Source of the DNA: Nocardioides sp. YR527
GTDB lineage: Bacteria; Actinomycetota; Actinomycetes; Propionibacteriales; Nocardioidaceae
Length of the DNA stretch: 64,000 bases
Direction: 5' to 3'
Assembly: GCF_900101045.1 (NCBI RefSeq)
Contig: NZ_FNFN01000003.1
Span: forward strand, 124,001-188,000
Both the position numbers and the translations under genes were made by a program. Positions 17,272-25,828 of the stretch are shown piece by piece; position 1 is the first letter of the stretch, and each line of letters starts with the position of its first letter. The notes under the pieces were generated by a model. It was not told the DNA's origin. It saw only the letters and a list, made by a program, of their open reading frames with translations, and searched no databases.

Positions 17272-18084
17272 ATGAGCGACACCCCGCCCTCCAGCGACAC
17301 CCGAGGAACGAAACCGGCCCGCATCGACTGGCTCGCGACCACCGCGGGTGCCCTTGCTGCCGTCACATCGGCGGTGCTGCTCTCCACGCTCGGTGCCGTC
17401 GGCACCCTCGTCGGCGCGGCACTCGGCAGCGTCGCGGCGACGATCGGCACCAACCTCTACTCCCAGTGGCTCGCGAAGAGCCACGAGAAGGTGGTCAGCG
17501 TCCATGCCCTGGCCCGGTGGCGGTCTGCTGGGCTCGCCGGCGCACGGGCCGGCTCGGATCCTGTGTCCGATCCGGCTTCGGACTCCGTGGCCGAGGCGCC
17601 CGAGGTGGCCGGTGCGACCGGTGCGGCCGAGGGCGGCGACGCGGAGCCGATGTCGTCGTGGCGCGAGCGCCTCAAGGTGCTGCCCTGGAAGCGGATCGCC
17701 CTGCTCTCGCTGGCGATGTTCGTGGTCGTGGTCGCCGCGATCACGATCTTCGAGCTGCTGGCCGGGCGCAGTGTCAGCGCGATCGTGGGCGATGGCGACA
17801 GCAGCACGACGATCTCCCGGGTGACCGGTGGCGGTTCCGACAAGCGCGACGAGAAGAAGGGCGAGGACCCGTCGCCGGGCGCCACCGCGACTCCCGAGGA
17901 GTCCGCGAGCGCCGAGCCCTCGGAGTCGGCCGAGCCGTCCGAGACGGCAACGACGGAGGAGACGGACACGCCGAGCGCCGAGCCGTCGGCCTCGACCGGG
18001 TCGAGCACCTCGCCGTCGGCACAGCCGAACGAGGGTGGCGGCGTCTCGGCGGAGCCGTCGCCCACGGAAGAAGCCACGCCCTAG
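17272..18084 (+). CDS. Membrane protein of unknown function with Ser/Glu/Thr-rich exported tail
   Basis: 270 aa. A long Ala/Gly/Leu-rich hydrophobic stretch (about residues 24-62) may be two helices forming a hairpin. A charged loop of about 75 residues follows, then a TM helix (IALLSLAMFVVVVAAITIFEL, about 140-162), and a low-complexity tail rich in Ser, Glu, Pro and Thr (about 195-270). The tail resembles disordered extracytoplasmic linkers. No family recognised. It starts 52 bp after the IclR gene but appears to have its own promoter. Convergent with the gene at 18104. Confidence 0.75.
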   Translation: MSDTPPSSDTRGTKPARIDWLATTAGALAAVTSAVLLSTLGAVGTLVGAALGSVAATIGTNLYSQWLAKSHEKVVSVHALARWRSAGLAGARAGSDPVSDPASDSVAEAPEVAGATGAAEGGDAEPMSSWRERLKVLPWKRIALLSLAMFVVVVAAITIFELLAGRSVSAIVGDGDSSTTISRVTGGGSDKRDEKKGEDPSPGATATPEESASAEPSESAEPSETATTEETDTPSAEPSASTGSSTSPSAQPNEGGGVSAEPSPTEEATP

Positions 18085-18103
18085 GCGACTCCGTGAGCCG
18101 GGC

Positions 18104-19012
18104 TCACATCCGGAAGAGGATCTCCGCGCCGAGGTCGGTGTTGCCGTAGGAGGTGTACTCCTTGCCCTGGGCCTCGGTGATGGCGTCGCTGGCCGTGACC
18201 ATGGTGTAGACGACGTACTTCCCGTAGTCCTTCACCTTGAACCAGCCCTGGGTGTAGTCGGGCAGGGAGGCTTCCGCGGGCGGGATCACGTGCCGCGGCT
18301 CGATCTTCTTGGCGGCCTCGCCGGCGGCCTCGACGGTGCTGAAGTCGTAGATGAAGTGCGTCATCCGCAGGTTGCCCCGCTGAGCCTTGTACGAGACCCG
18401 CACGGCGTAGTCGCAGCCGAGGGTGCGGATCGCGGGCTTGAGCATCGCCTTGCAGCCGGAGTAGTCCTTGCCGCTCAGGTAGCGGGCCTTCAGGGTGACG
18501 TCGCCGTAGGTGAACTCCCAGGGGCGAGGGACGTCGGCCTTGGCGAGGTGTTCGGGGCCGATGGTCGAACGCGAGGTGGTGGCGCCGTCGCCGGGGTCGG
18601 CCGGGGAGCTGGTCTCGGGCCAGTCGGGCTTGCCGCTGGACTCACCGCTGACGTCGGCGCTTCCGCCGCCCTGGCTCGCCGACCCGCTCGGTGTCCTGCC
18701 GGCCGAGGCCGTGTCGCTGGCGGTCGGTGCTCCGGCGATCGTGGCAGCGTCGTCGCCGCGGGTGAAGAGGGCGTAGACGACCACCCCGCACACGACGACG
18801 AGCGCAAGGGAGACGGCGATGGTCAGGACCTGGCGCAGCGGCCCACCCTGGCCGGCTCGCTCCTTGCGGGCGTTGAACGCCGGTCGGTTGCCGCCCATCT
18901 CCTCGGAGAGCCCGATCAGGCGCTCGTTGTAGTCGAAAGGGGCAGGCTGCTTCTGCGGCTCCTCGTCAGGCGCGCCCGAACCGGGGGAGCCTGGGGGCGG
19001 CGGATACGGCAT
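18104..19012 (-). CDS. Single-pass membrane protein, paralogue of 9887-10648
   Basis: 302 aa. Pro-rich N-terminus (MPYPPPPGSP), cytoplasmic stretch of about 65 residues, one TM helix (VLTIAVSLALVVVCGVVVYAL, about residues 64-85), Ser/Gly/Thr linker, and a C-terminal domain of about 140 residues. That domain shares with the paralogue GDVTLKARY, the Cys-x12-Cys pair (SGC...LGC), LRMTHFIYDF and the YGNTDLGAEILF end. The two genes flank the ECF41 and gentisate genes. Function unknown; probably a cell-envelope protein held by a disulfide-stabilised domain. Confidence 0.75.
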   Translation of the reverse strand: MPYPPPPGSPGSGAPDEEPQKQPAPFDYNERLIGLSEEMGGNRPAFNARKERAGQGGPLRQVLTIAVSLALVVVCGVVVYALFTRGDDAATIAGAPTASDTASAGRTPSGSASQGGGSADVSGESSGKPDWPETSSPADPGDGATTSRSTIGPEHLAKADVPRPWEFTYGDVTLKARYLSGKDYSGCKAMLKPAIRTLGCDYAVRVSYKAQRGNLRMTHFIYDFSTVEAAGEAAKKIEPRHVIPPAEASLPDYTQGWFKVKDYGKYVVYTMVTASDAITEAQGKEYTSYGNTDLGAEILFRM

Positions 19013-19396
19013 GGGGTTTGTCTACCATCTATCAACGGTCGCCACGCCGAAGGTGTGGAAGACGGACGAAATCCCGCCCGATTCCCCGCTCGGGCAGCGA
19101 GATGAACACGGATACCCACCGTACGCGGCCCGGGACCCGGGCACCTACAAGTTGGCAATGCTTACCCAATCCTCTGCTGTCGGCGCGGCGCCGAAAACCC
19201 TGCGGGATCGCGTGTTGCTGCATTGCAAGGATTCGATGAACGAGTCTTTGCAATGCAGATTCTTGGGGAATCGAATGTGGTGCGAGGCAAGGGAAAGAAC
19301 ACGAAACTCAGTTACCTGCCCCCGGTAAACAGCGAAACCCGTGGTTTCGGGGGCGGAAGCCCGCAACACGTGGGCCTTTCCCCCAGGAGGAGACGT
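19013..19396. other. 384-bp intergenic region with one strong hairpin
   Basis: Lies between two divergent genes. Nothing coding is supported. It holds the hairpin at 19218-19258 and the AGGAGGAG ribosome site of the first protease (19385-19392). The run from the hairpin to the ATG is about 140 nt, so the protease could have a long leader. No clear -35/-10 pair was found. Confidence 0.6.
19218..19258 (+). promoter_or_regulatory. 18-bp hairpin in the putative leader of the first S1 protease
   Basis: Arms 19218-19235 and 19241-19258 enclose the loop ATGAA. The outer 11 bp (CTGCATTGCAA) pair perfectly; the two inner differences would both be G-U pairs if the plus strand is transcribed. No T-run follows, so a terminator is less likely than a leader structure. 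Confidence 0.5.
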
Positions 19397-20269
19397 ATGA
19401 GGTTCGAACGCACCACCTTCCGTCCCCGCACGATCGCCGCGCTCGCCGCGGGTGTGGGTCTCGCGGCCTCCGCCGCCGTCGCCGTCCCGGCAGCCGCCGC
19501 GGACGCCGAGTTCAGCAAGGCCGAGGTCGCGTCGGTCAAGTCGGCCGTCGCCGAGTCCGCCCCGGTCGGCTCGTCGTGGTACACCGACCCGGCCACCAAC
19601 AAGGTCGTGGTCACCGTCGACGAGACCGTCTCCAAGGCCGAGATCGCCGAGGTCAAGGAGGCCGCGGCCGAGAAGACCAGCCAGGGCGACCAGGCGGTCA
19701 CGGTCAAGCACACCAAGGGCGAGTTCACCCCGCTCATCGGTGCCGGTGACGCCATCTACGGCGGCGGGTACCGCTGCTCGCTCGGCTTCAACGTCAAGGT
19801 CGGCGGAGCCGACTACTTCCTGACCGCGGGCCACTGCACCAACGACGTCTCGACCTGGTACGCCAACTCGTCGCAGAGCACGCTGCTCGGCTCGACCGCG
19901 GGCTCCAGCTTCCCGGGCAACGACTACGGCATCGTCCGTTACAACTCGACCATCTCGAAGTCCGGTGGCTTCACCGCGGGCACCGCTCGGGTCGGTCAGA
20001 GCGTCACCCGCGACGGCTCGACCACCGGTGTCCACACCGGCACGGTGACGGCGGTCAACGCCAGCGTCCGCTACGCCGAGGGCACCGTCAGCGGCCTGAT
20101 CCAGACCAACGTGTGCGCCGAGCCCGGTGACTCCGGCGGCGCTCTCTACTCCGGTTCGACCGCGCTGGGTCTGACCTCCGGCGGCAGCGGCAACTGCAGC
20201 TCCGGTGGAACGACCTTCTTCCAGCCGGTGACCGAGGCGCTCAGCGTGTACGGCGCCACCATCTACTGA
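19397..20269 (+). CDS. Secreted S1-family serine protease (alpha-lytic/streptogrisin type)
   Basis: 290 aa from the ATG at 19397 behind AGGAGGAG. Signal peptide to about residue 35 (cleavage after AVPAAAA), pro-region about 36-113, mature chymotrypsin-like domain from about 114 ([11 protein letters not shown]). Triad: His146 in TAGHC, Asp176 in GNDYG, Ser246 in GDSGG. Cys residues at 127/147 and 240/267 could form the usual disulfides. The N-terminal pro-region is shorter than in alpha-lytic protease. An extracellular endopeptidase, probably self-activated; followed by a tandem paralogue. Confidence 0.93.
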   Translation: MRFERTTFRPRTIAALAAGVGLAASAAVAVPAAAADAEFSKAEVASVKSAVAESAPVGSSWYTDPATNKVVVTVDETVSKAEIAEVKEAAAEKTSQGDQAVTVKHTKGEFTPLIGAGDAIYGGGYRCSLGFNVKVGGADYFLTAGHCTNDVSTWYANSSQSTLLGSTAGSSFPGNDYGIVRYNSTISKSGGFTAGTARVGQSVTRDGSTTGVHTGTVTAVNASVRYAEGTVSGLIQTNVCAEPGDSGGALYSGSTALGLTSGGSGNCSSGGTTFFQPVTEALSVYGATIY

Positions 20270-20279
20270 TCAATCACAG

Positions 20280-20336
20280 GTACGCCGCGGGGCGAGGTGG
20301 TTTGAGCCACTTTGCTCCGCGGCGTACGAATTTTGG
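20280..20336 (+). terminator. Rho-independent terminator after the first protease
   Basis: 21-nt arms 20280-20300 and 20307-20327 with a 6-nt loop. All three departures from perfect pairing are G-U on the plus-strand RNA. GAATTTTGG follows. It starts 10 nt after the stop codon. Confidence 0.8.
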
Positions 20337-20484
20337 TCGAACTGCGAAAGTTTTTTGCCGACGACTGGCCGTTGGGGTGTCGACAACGACATACTCACAG
20401 TGATCGTGTTCGGGCACATCGCGGTGGTCGTGCACGTGGCGCGCGCTACCGGGGCGGGCGCCTGGGTCGTCCCAGGAGGAACGC

Positions 20485-21366
20485 ATGAGGTTCACCAGGT
20501 CACGCAGCCGTCTGCTCGCAGCAGCGGTCGGTCTAGGGCTGGCGGCTACCGCCATGGCCATGCCGGCGGTCGCCGAGCCCGCGGAGACCGCGGAGACCGG
20601 GGTGGGCGCCAAGAGGTTGGCCGCCGCCTACGCAGCCGTCGACGCCGCGGTCAACAGATCCGCGCTGTCGGGCATCGCCTGGTACACCGACGAGGCCACC
20701 GGAAAGGTGGTCGTGACCGCGGACTCCACCGTCCCCGCGTCCGCGCTGAGCAGGTTGACCGAGACCGTCGGCGCCGCTGCCGACGCGGTCACCATCAAGC
20801 GTGCCAAAGGCGAGTTCAAGCCGTTCCTCGGCGCCGGCGACGCGATCTACGGGTCGGGCTTCCGGTGTTCGGTCGGCTTCAACGTACGCAGCGGCGGCAC
20901 CCACTACTTCCTCACCGCCGGCCACTGCGCCGAAGAGGTGGGGACGTGGTACACCAACTCCGGCCGGACCACCCGGATCGGGCCGACGGTGAAGTCGAGC
21001 TTCCCGGGTAACGACTACGCGCTGGTGCGTTACGACAACACCTCGCTGACCCACCAGGGCGGCTACTCCGTCGGTGATGCCCGCGTCGGCCAGCGGGTCA
21101 CCCGCGACGGCTCGTCCACCGGCGTGCACTCCGGCCGGGTCGAGGCGCTCGACGTCTCGGTCCGCTACCGCGATTCAGGCACCGTCCGCGGCATGATCCA
21201 GACCGACATCTGTGCCGAGTCGGGCGACTCCGGAGGCCCCCTCTACGCCGGCTCGACGGCACTCGGGATCACCTCGGGCGGCTCCGGTGACTGCGAATCG
21301 GGCGGCACCACCTTCTTCCAGCCCGTCCGCGAGGCCGTCAACGCCTACGACGTACGCCTCTACTGA
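20485..21366 (+). CDS. Secreted S1-family serine protease, tandem paralogue
   Basis: 293 aa behind CCAGGAGGAA. Signal peptide to about residue 30 (MPAVAEPAE), pro-region to about 115, then the chymotrypsin-like domain starting [11 protein letters not shown]. Triad His147 (TAGHC), Asp177 (GNDYA), Ser249 (GDSGG). It aligns with the upstream protease along its full length, most strongly in the catalytic domain. A terminator separates the genes and each has its own ribosome site, so they are probably expressed independently. Confidence 0.93.
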   Translation: MRFTRSRSRLLAAAVGLGLAATAMAMPAVAEPAETAETGVGAKRLAAAYAAVDAAVNRSALSGIAWYTDEATGKVVVTADSTVPASALSRLTETVGAAADAVTIKRAKGEFKPFLGAGDAIYGSGFRCSVGFNVRSGGTHYFLTAGHCAEEVGTWYTNSGRTTRIGPTVKSSFPGNDYALVRYDNTSLTHQGGYSVGDARVGQRVTRDGSSTGVHSGRVEALDVSVRYRDSGTVRGMIQTDICAESGDSGGPLYAGSTALGITSGGSGDCESGGTTFFQPVREAVNAYDVRLY

Positions 21367-21370
21367 CTCG

Positions 21371-21500
21371 CCACGCTGGTCGAGCCGCCGGAGCCGCTAG
21401 GCGGAGGCGTGTCGAGACCAACACGGTCCCGCCCGCGCTCGGGGGCCGTGTTGGTCTCGACACCGGCTCGCTGGCGCTCGCCGGGCTCGACCAACAGTGG
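21371..21500. repeat. Nested palindromic element between convergent genes (REP-like)
   Basis: Inner perfect arms GTGTCGAGACCAACACGG (21409-21426) and its complement (21446-21463) surround a 19-nt G/C-rich loop. An outer pair, CTGGTCGAGCC (21376-) and GGCTCGACCA (21484-), extends the symmetry to about 125 bp. It fills the gap between the second protease and the glycosyltransferase and can act as a bidirectional terminator. Confidence 0.65.
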
Positions 21501-21505
21501 TGAGC

Positions 21506-22705
21506 TCAGACCGCGAGCGGGATGACGGCTGCGTCGGCGGAGTCCTTGATGAGCCGGGCGTACGCATCGAAGAGCCGCTGCTCGGAGAGGCGCTGCCGGT
21601 TGCGGAAGATGCGCTCGAAGTGCTCCTCGCGCTGGGCGAAGGCGGCCTTCCAGGACTCGGCCATCTCGGCCGGGTCGAAGCTCGAGACCAGGCGGATGTC
21701 GCCGACCATCGCCGGAGCGTCGCCGACCGGCGTGGTCACCGGGACCGCGCCGCAGGCCATCCCCTCGAGCAGGCACAGCGGGGCGGCCTCGCCGAACGCC
21801 GAGGTGAGCGTGATCAGGTCGGCGGCGTTGTAGAGCGGAGCCATCTGGCTCTGGATCCCGAGGGCGTGGAGGTTGGTCTCCAGCGCCGGCCACGCGCCGA
21901 GCTCCTCGGTGATGAGCTCGGCGAAGGCCGGGTTGTCCGAGGTCATCCCGGCGCCGCACATGACGAGGTGGGCGTCGGGGTGCTCCTGGACGAACCGGCG
22001 CGCGGCCCGGACGAAGAGCGGGATGTTCTTCATCTCGTCGAAGCGGGCCGCGATCATCACGACCGGTTCCTCGCCGCTCACCCCGAGCTCGGCGCGTTTG
22101 CTCGCCCGCAGCTCGGCATCGGTGCGGAACTTGTGGAGGTCCACGCCGTTCGGGAAGACCGGAAGTCGTTCGAGGGGGATCCCGGTCGCCTCGTGGTAGG
22201 CCCGCTGGGTCGACTCCGCGCAGCACACCGCCGCGGTCAGCAGTCCGGCGCGGTCGAGGTCGATGAGCTCCTGTACGCCTGCCCCCTGGTGCTCCGGGTC
22301 GGAGCGGTGCAGCGCGGTGATCAGTGGGGTGCCCGAGGTGCCGACCCTGCCCAGCACCGTGAGCGGCTGCTCCTTGAGGGAGAGCACCACGTCGGCCTTC
22401 GCCACCGACTGCGCCACGCGCCTGAGCTGGCTGGTGGTGATCGGGCCCGTCGGCGTACGTCTCAGCGCCCGCACCGGCACGCCGGCCGAGGTCAGGCGGC
22501 GGTAGGAGTTGTCGGAGGAGATCCGCTGGGCGGTGAACTCGCGCTGTACGCGGTCGCTGAGGCTCAGCACGCTGTGTCGCTGAGGCGTGGTGGCGTCGAG
22601 CGCGCGGACGACTGCGGTGTGCAGGATCCGGGCTCCACCGGCGAAGAAACCTTCGTACAGGGAGAGGACGGACGGGCCGTCCTCGAGATACGTCACGGTG
22701 GACAT
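21506..22705 (-). CDS. Family GT4-like glycosyltransferase
   Basis: 399 aa with a GT-B fold. The N-terminal acceptor domain runs to about residue 190. The C-terminal donor domain has PNGVDLHKF, VVMIAARFDEMKN and the E-x7-E signature in GEAAPLCLLEGMACGAVPV near residue 320. No TM segments or signal peptide, so cytoplasmic or peripheral. Probably transfers a sugar to a cell-surface glycan, lipid or small molecule; donor and acceptor unknown. No other glycan genes are adjacent. Confidence 0.85.
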   Translation of the reverse strand: MSTVTYLEDGPSVLSLYEGFFAGGARILHTAVVRALDATTPQRHSVLSLSDRVQREFTAQRISSDNSYRRLTSAGVPVRALRRTPTGPITTSQLRRVAQSVAKADVVLSLKEQPLTVLGRVGTSGTPLITALHRSDPEHQGAGVQELIDLDRAGLLTAAVCCAESTQRAYHEATGIPLERLPVFPNGVDLHKFRTDAELRASKRAELGVSGEEPVVMIAARFDEMKNIPLFVRAARRFVQEHPDAHLVMCGAGMTSDNPAFAELITEELGAWPALETNLHALGIQSQMAPLYNAADLITLTSAFGEAAPLCLLEGMACGAVPVTTPVGDAPAMVGDIRLVSSFDPAEMAESWKAAFAQREEHFERIFRNRQRLSEQRLFDAYARLIKDSADAAVIPLAV

Positions 22706-23056
22706 GTCGACCTCACTTTTTCCGCAGGAGGCATCGCCCGAGCGGTGATGGTGGTGGGGCTACGGCAGAGATATGCGGCTTCGTCCGGACGCTAACGCGT
22801 CCGTGGGCGCATCCCAAGGCGTCGTCGGCTCGGGGCGAAGGATTTCACTTGATCGTCATCTTCACGCGCGCATCGTAGGGAGCGACGGAGGATTTATCGA
22901 AACCGGCGGGGATCCGGGCTCGATTTACGTTATCCGATGTGGCGTACGTCACGCTACGCGTTCACCGACATTGTTCCGTGAACGATTGGCGCGGGTCTCG
23001 GACGCGCTGCCGAATAGGGCCGCTAGGGGTGGCTGGATCCCGCTACCTTCAGGTGT
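22706..23056. other. 351-bp divergent intergenic region
   Basis: Between the glycosyltransferase (minus) and a membrane protein gene (plus). A CGGACGC-TAAC-GCGTCCG hairpin lies at 22786-22803, in the presumed leader of the glycosyltransferase. Lower-GC stretches near 22840-22960 probably hold its promoter. No supported open reading frame. Confidence 0.5.
23044..23049 (+). promoter_or_regulatory. Candidate -10 element, leaderless transcript
   Basis: TACCTT ends 7 nt before the ATG at 23057; there is no purine-rich ribosome site. Confidence 0.4.
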
Positions 23057-23887
23057 ATGACGACCGAGGTGACGACGTACCGCTATGTCCGTTTCGCTCT
23101 GTGCTGTCTGCTCGCGGGACTCGCGATCTCAGTGGGTGCCGAGACGATCGCGAGCGGGGAGTGGCAGACCTCCATCTCGTCCTACTACTACACCCCGGCG
23201 GGGCCGGTCTTCACCGCGGTGCTGTGTTCGCTGGGCGTGTGTCTGGTGGTGCTGCGGGGCTACACCGACGCGGAGGACACCGCGCTCAACCTCGCCGGGC
23301 TCTCGGCGCCGATGGTCGGCTTCGTGCCCACGCCCGAGATCGGGCAGCAGATCGACAAGGCAGCCATCGTCAACAACGCCTGGAGCTATCTGGCGGTGAT
23401 GGCGATCGGCTGGGTGGTCGTGCTGATCTTCGGGCTCCGCAAGCGCGCCGCCGCCGGGGCCTGGCCCTCGCGCTGGGGTGCCGTCGGCCTGGTCTCCGTC
23501 GCGGGGGCGTGGGTTGTCGGGGTGGGCTGGCTGCTGATCGACCAGGAGAGCTTCGCGACGAAGGCGCACGGGCTGGCCGCGATCTTCACCTTCACGCCGT
23601 TCGCTCTGGCGGTCGTGCTCAACACCGACTGGGGCGTGCGGAAGATCGCGCGAGAGGCCGACAAGGCGCGTACGCGGCTGGACAAGACCTACTGGGCGCT
23701 GGTCGTGGCGATGGTCGTGCTGCTGGTGGCCGGCATCGTGCTGGGCCTGACCGGCTGGACGTACTGGCTGCTGGCGACCGAGGTCTCGCTGCTGGTCTGC
23801 TTCACGATCTTCTGGGTCATCCAGAGCTTCGACCTGATCGATCCCCAGCGCGACGCGCTCACCACGCGCCCGCGGACAGTGCTTTGA
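23057..23887 (+). CDS. Polytopic membrane protein of unknown function
   Basis: 276 aa with about seven hydrophobic segments (starting near residues 11, 45, 75, 112, 138, 168, 216 and 238; one may be re-entrant). Conserved-looking loops include SSYYYTPAGPVF after the first helix. No catalytic motif or transporter signature recognised. Convergent with the methyltransferase gene (9 bp between stops). Confidence 0.75.
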   Translation: MTTEVTTYRYVRFALCCLLAGLAISVGAETIASGEWQTSISSYYYTPAGPVFTAVLCSLGVCLVVLRGYTDAEDTALNLAGLSAPMVGFVPTPEIGQQIDKAAIVNNAWSYLAVMAIGWVVVLIFGLRKRAAAGAWPSRWGAVGLVSVAGAWVVGVGWLLIDQESFATKAHGLAAIFTFTPFALAVVLNTDWGVRKIAREADKARTRLDKTYWALVVAMVVLLVAGIVLGLTGWTYWLLATEVSLLVCFTIFWVIQSFDLIDPQRDALTTRPRTVL

Positions 23888-23896
23888 TCGCGGGAC

Positions 23897-24790
23897 TCAC
23901 CGGAAGTCGATGAGCAGGTCGTCGTCGCCGTTCTCGGGGTCGGTGATGACGCGAGGCAGGCGTACGGCGGTGTCGGTGCGCTTGGCCAGCGGCACCTTCG
24001 GCTCCGCTTCCTCGTCCGTCTCGACGACCTCGACGGTGTGCTTGATCTGCGCGTGCGGGAGCACCTGCGCACGCCAGGCGTGGCAGTTGTAGGGCAGCTG
24101 CATGCCGTCCATGCCGCGGCCGTAGCCGTTGTAGAAGGCCAGCACCTCGCGCCGCTTCTGCTCCTGGGCCTCCGGCTCGAGGGTGGCGATGTTGGAGCGC
24201 GACTGGACCAGGTCCTGGATGGAGTGGCGGTCGACGACCTGCCAGTGCCGGAAGGCCTGGGCCTCGACCGCGGAGAAGAGCCCGGAGTCGTCGAGGATCG
24301 GGGTCGGGTCGAAGCCGCCGTCGTGCTTGCCGATCAGCTTGCCCAGCTTGCGCACCCAGGGGATCCGCTCGTCACGCTCGTTCTGGACCACGGCGAGCCG
24401 TCCGTCCGTACGCAGCACCCGCCCGATCTCCGCCAGCGCCTTGCCATGGTCGAACCAGTGGAACGCCTGGCCCACGACGACCACGTCGTAGAGGCTGTCG
24501 CCGATCGGGATCTGCTCGGCGGTGCCGCTGGTGGCGCGTACGTCCGGGAGCTTCTCGGAGAGGATGTCGAGCATCGCGTCGTCCGGGTCGGTCGCGAAGA
24601 CGTCGTGGCCGAGGCCGACCAGCACCTCGGTGAGCTTGCCGGTGCCTGCCCCGAGCTCGAGGACCGAGCACGGCTCCTCGCCGACCAGCCACTTCACCGC
24701 ATCGACCGGGTAGGACGGGCGCCCGCGGTCATAGCTGTCCGCCACGCCACCGAAGGAGCGCGCCGGATCGGGGTTGGCTGGGTCCGTCAT
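23897..24790 (-). CDS. Class I SAM-dependent methyltransferase
   Basis: 297 aa. A Rossmann-like domain: motif I VLELGAGTGKLTEVL near residue 40, acidic loop ATDPDDAML, post-I block VVVGQAFHWFDHGKAL. The opening FGGVADSYDRGRPSYP is typical of small-molecule methyltransferases related to UbiE/Tam. The C-terminal 100 residues are divergent and may set substrate choice. Substrate unknown. Its start region is divergent from the Fic-like gene, 34 bp away. Confidence 0.85.
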   Translation of the reverse strand: MTDPANPDPARSFGGVADSYDRGRPSYPVDAVKWLVGEEPCSVLELGAGTGKLTEVLVGLGHDVFATDPDDAMLDILSEKLPDVRATSGTAEQIPIGDSLYDVVVVGQAFHWFDHGKALAEIGRVLRTDGRLAVVQNERDERIPWVRKLGKLIGKHDGGFDPTPILDDSGLFSAVEAQAFRHWQVVDRHSIQDLVQSRSNIATLEPEAQEQKRREVLAFYNGYGRGMDGMQLPYNCHAWRAQVLPHAQIKHTVEVVETDEEAEPKVPLAKRTDTAVRLPRVITDPENGDDDLLIDFR

Positions 24791-24812
24791 CTCGGTCAGG
24801 GTAACGCGCGCT

Positions 24813-24818
24813 TAAGGT
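24813..24818 (+). promoter_or_regulatory. Candidate -10 element, leaderless transcript
   Basis: TAAGGT ends 6 nt before the GTG at 24825. No ribosome-binding site precedes the start codon. Confidence 0.45.
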
Positions 24819-24824
24819 TGACGC

Positions 24825-25556
24825 GTGAAGGACGATCCGCTTGCCCGGTTGGTGTCGCTCGAAGGTGTGGCCTCGGGCTTCGCCGCAGCTCGTGACGGTA
24901 TCGACGTGATGCTGCGTGACCGGGGACTGCGGCGTACGTCTCCGGAGACCACCGCCGAGTCATTGCTGCGCGGTGCGCACGCCTCGGCCGTGCTGGAAGG
25001 GTCTTCGTCGTCCTTGGGTGAGGTCCGCGCCTCCGGTGGGGACGCGATCGCGCAGGACGCGGTGCGGCTCTCGACCGAGCTTCTCTCGCTGGTGCCGGTG
25101 GTGAAGAACGCGCCGCTGCAGGCGTTCGCGCGGCTGCACGCGCTGGCGGCTGCGGGGTCGCTGGACGCTGAGGAGCTGGGCCGTCCGCGCTCTGCCGAGT
25201 CGGCCGAGCGGTTGCGGCGTCTCTCCGATCTGCTGCTCGCCCCGACGTCCGCGCCGGCGCTGGTCGTGGCGGCGTTCGTGCACGCCGATCTGGCGACTGC
25301 CGCTCCGTTCGCGTCCCACAACGGTCTGGTCGCGCGTGCCGCAGAGCGGCTCATCCTGGTCGCGCGCGGCGTGGACGAGAAGTCGCTGGTCGTGCCGGAG
25401 GCCGGCCATCTGGCGCTGCGCGCCGCCTACGAGTCGAACCTGCGTGGCTTCCGCGAGGGTGGTCAGGCGGGGGCGCACTCGTGGCTGCTCTACGCGGCCG
25501 AGGCGTTCGCCGCCGGAGCCGAAGCCTCGCCGCTACGCCTGGACGCGGCCGAGTAG
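24825..25556 (+). CDS. Degenerate Fic-fold protein (catalytic His lost)
   Basis: 243 aa, all-helical. The region HADLATAAPFASHNGLVAR (153-171) aligns with the Fic motif HPFxxGNGRxxR, but the catalytic His is Ala160, the loop Gly is His165 and the first Arg is Leu168. An upstream segment, SAVLEGS (54-60), fits the Fic inhibitory motif [S/T]xxxE[G/N]. AMPylation is therefore unlikely. Members near actinobacterial Tad loci are often labelled oxidoreductase with no basis in sequence. It lies just before the HAD phosphatase and Tad genes, as in Streptomyces. Confidence 0.75.
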   Translation: MKDDPLARLVSLEGVASGFAAARDGIDVMLRDRGLRRTSPETTAESLLRGAHASAVLEGSSSSLGEVRASGGDAIAQDAVRLSTELLSLVPVVKNAPLQAFARLHALAAAGSLDAEELGRPRSAESAERLRRLSDLLLAPTSAPALVVAAFVHADLATAAPFASHNGLVARAAERLILVARGVDEKSLVVPEAGHLALRAAYESNLRGFREGGQAGAHSWLLYAAEAFAAGAEASPLRLDAAE

Positions 25557-25570
25557 AAGGTGCAAAAGCA

Positions 25571-25607
25571 GGTGGCACCCGGTGGGTTGTGAGCACCGGG
25601 TGCCACC
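25571..25607 (+). terminator. Terminator hairpin after the Fic-like gene
   Basis: Perfect 14-bp arms GGTGGCACCCGGTG (25571-25584) and complement (25594-25607), 9-nt loop, 15 nt past the stop codon. The remaining 220 bp before the convergent HAD gene hold no supported gene, only a weak 9-bp repeat (25785-25793/25816-25824). Confidence 0.7.
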
Positions 25608-25828
25608 GCTGACACGAGTGTTTCTGGTTACCAAGCGTGCAAGGTCTGGTCACTGCGTCGGGATTTCTCCCCGGCTACAGCACCCCATCAGATGGGTGGA
25701 TCGCCGCGTGGGTGCCTGTCACTCGTGTGCGTCTTGTTACACCTCTGTTTCTACGCTGATCGGCGACCAGATTCAAGGCTGGAAATTCTGCAGGATGAGG
25801 AGGATGATGACGCTTCTGCAGAATCGGC

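Noticed and set aside
25610..25780. Possible riboswitch or small RNA in the convergent gap
   Set aside because: I compared it with the c-di-AMP riboswitch from memory and could not match the core; no gene lies downstream on either strand.
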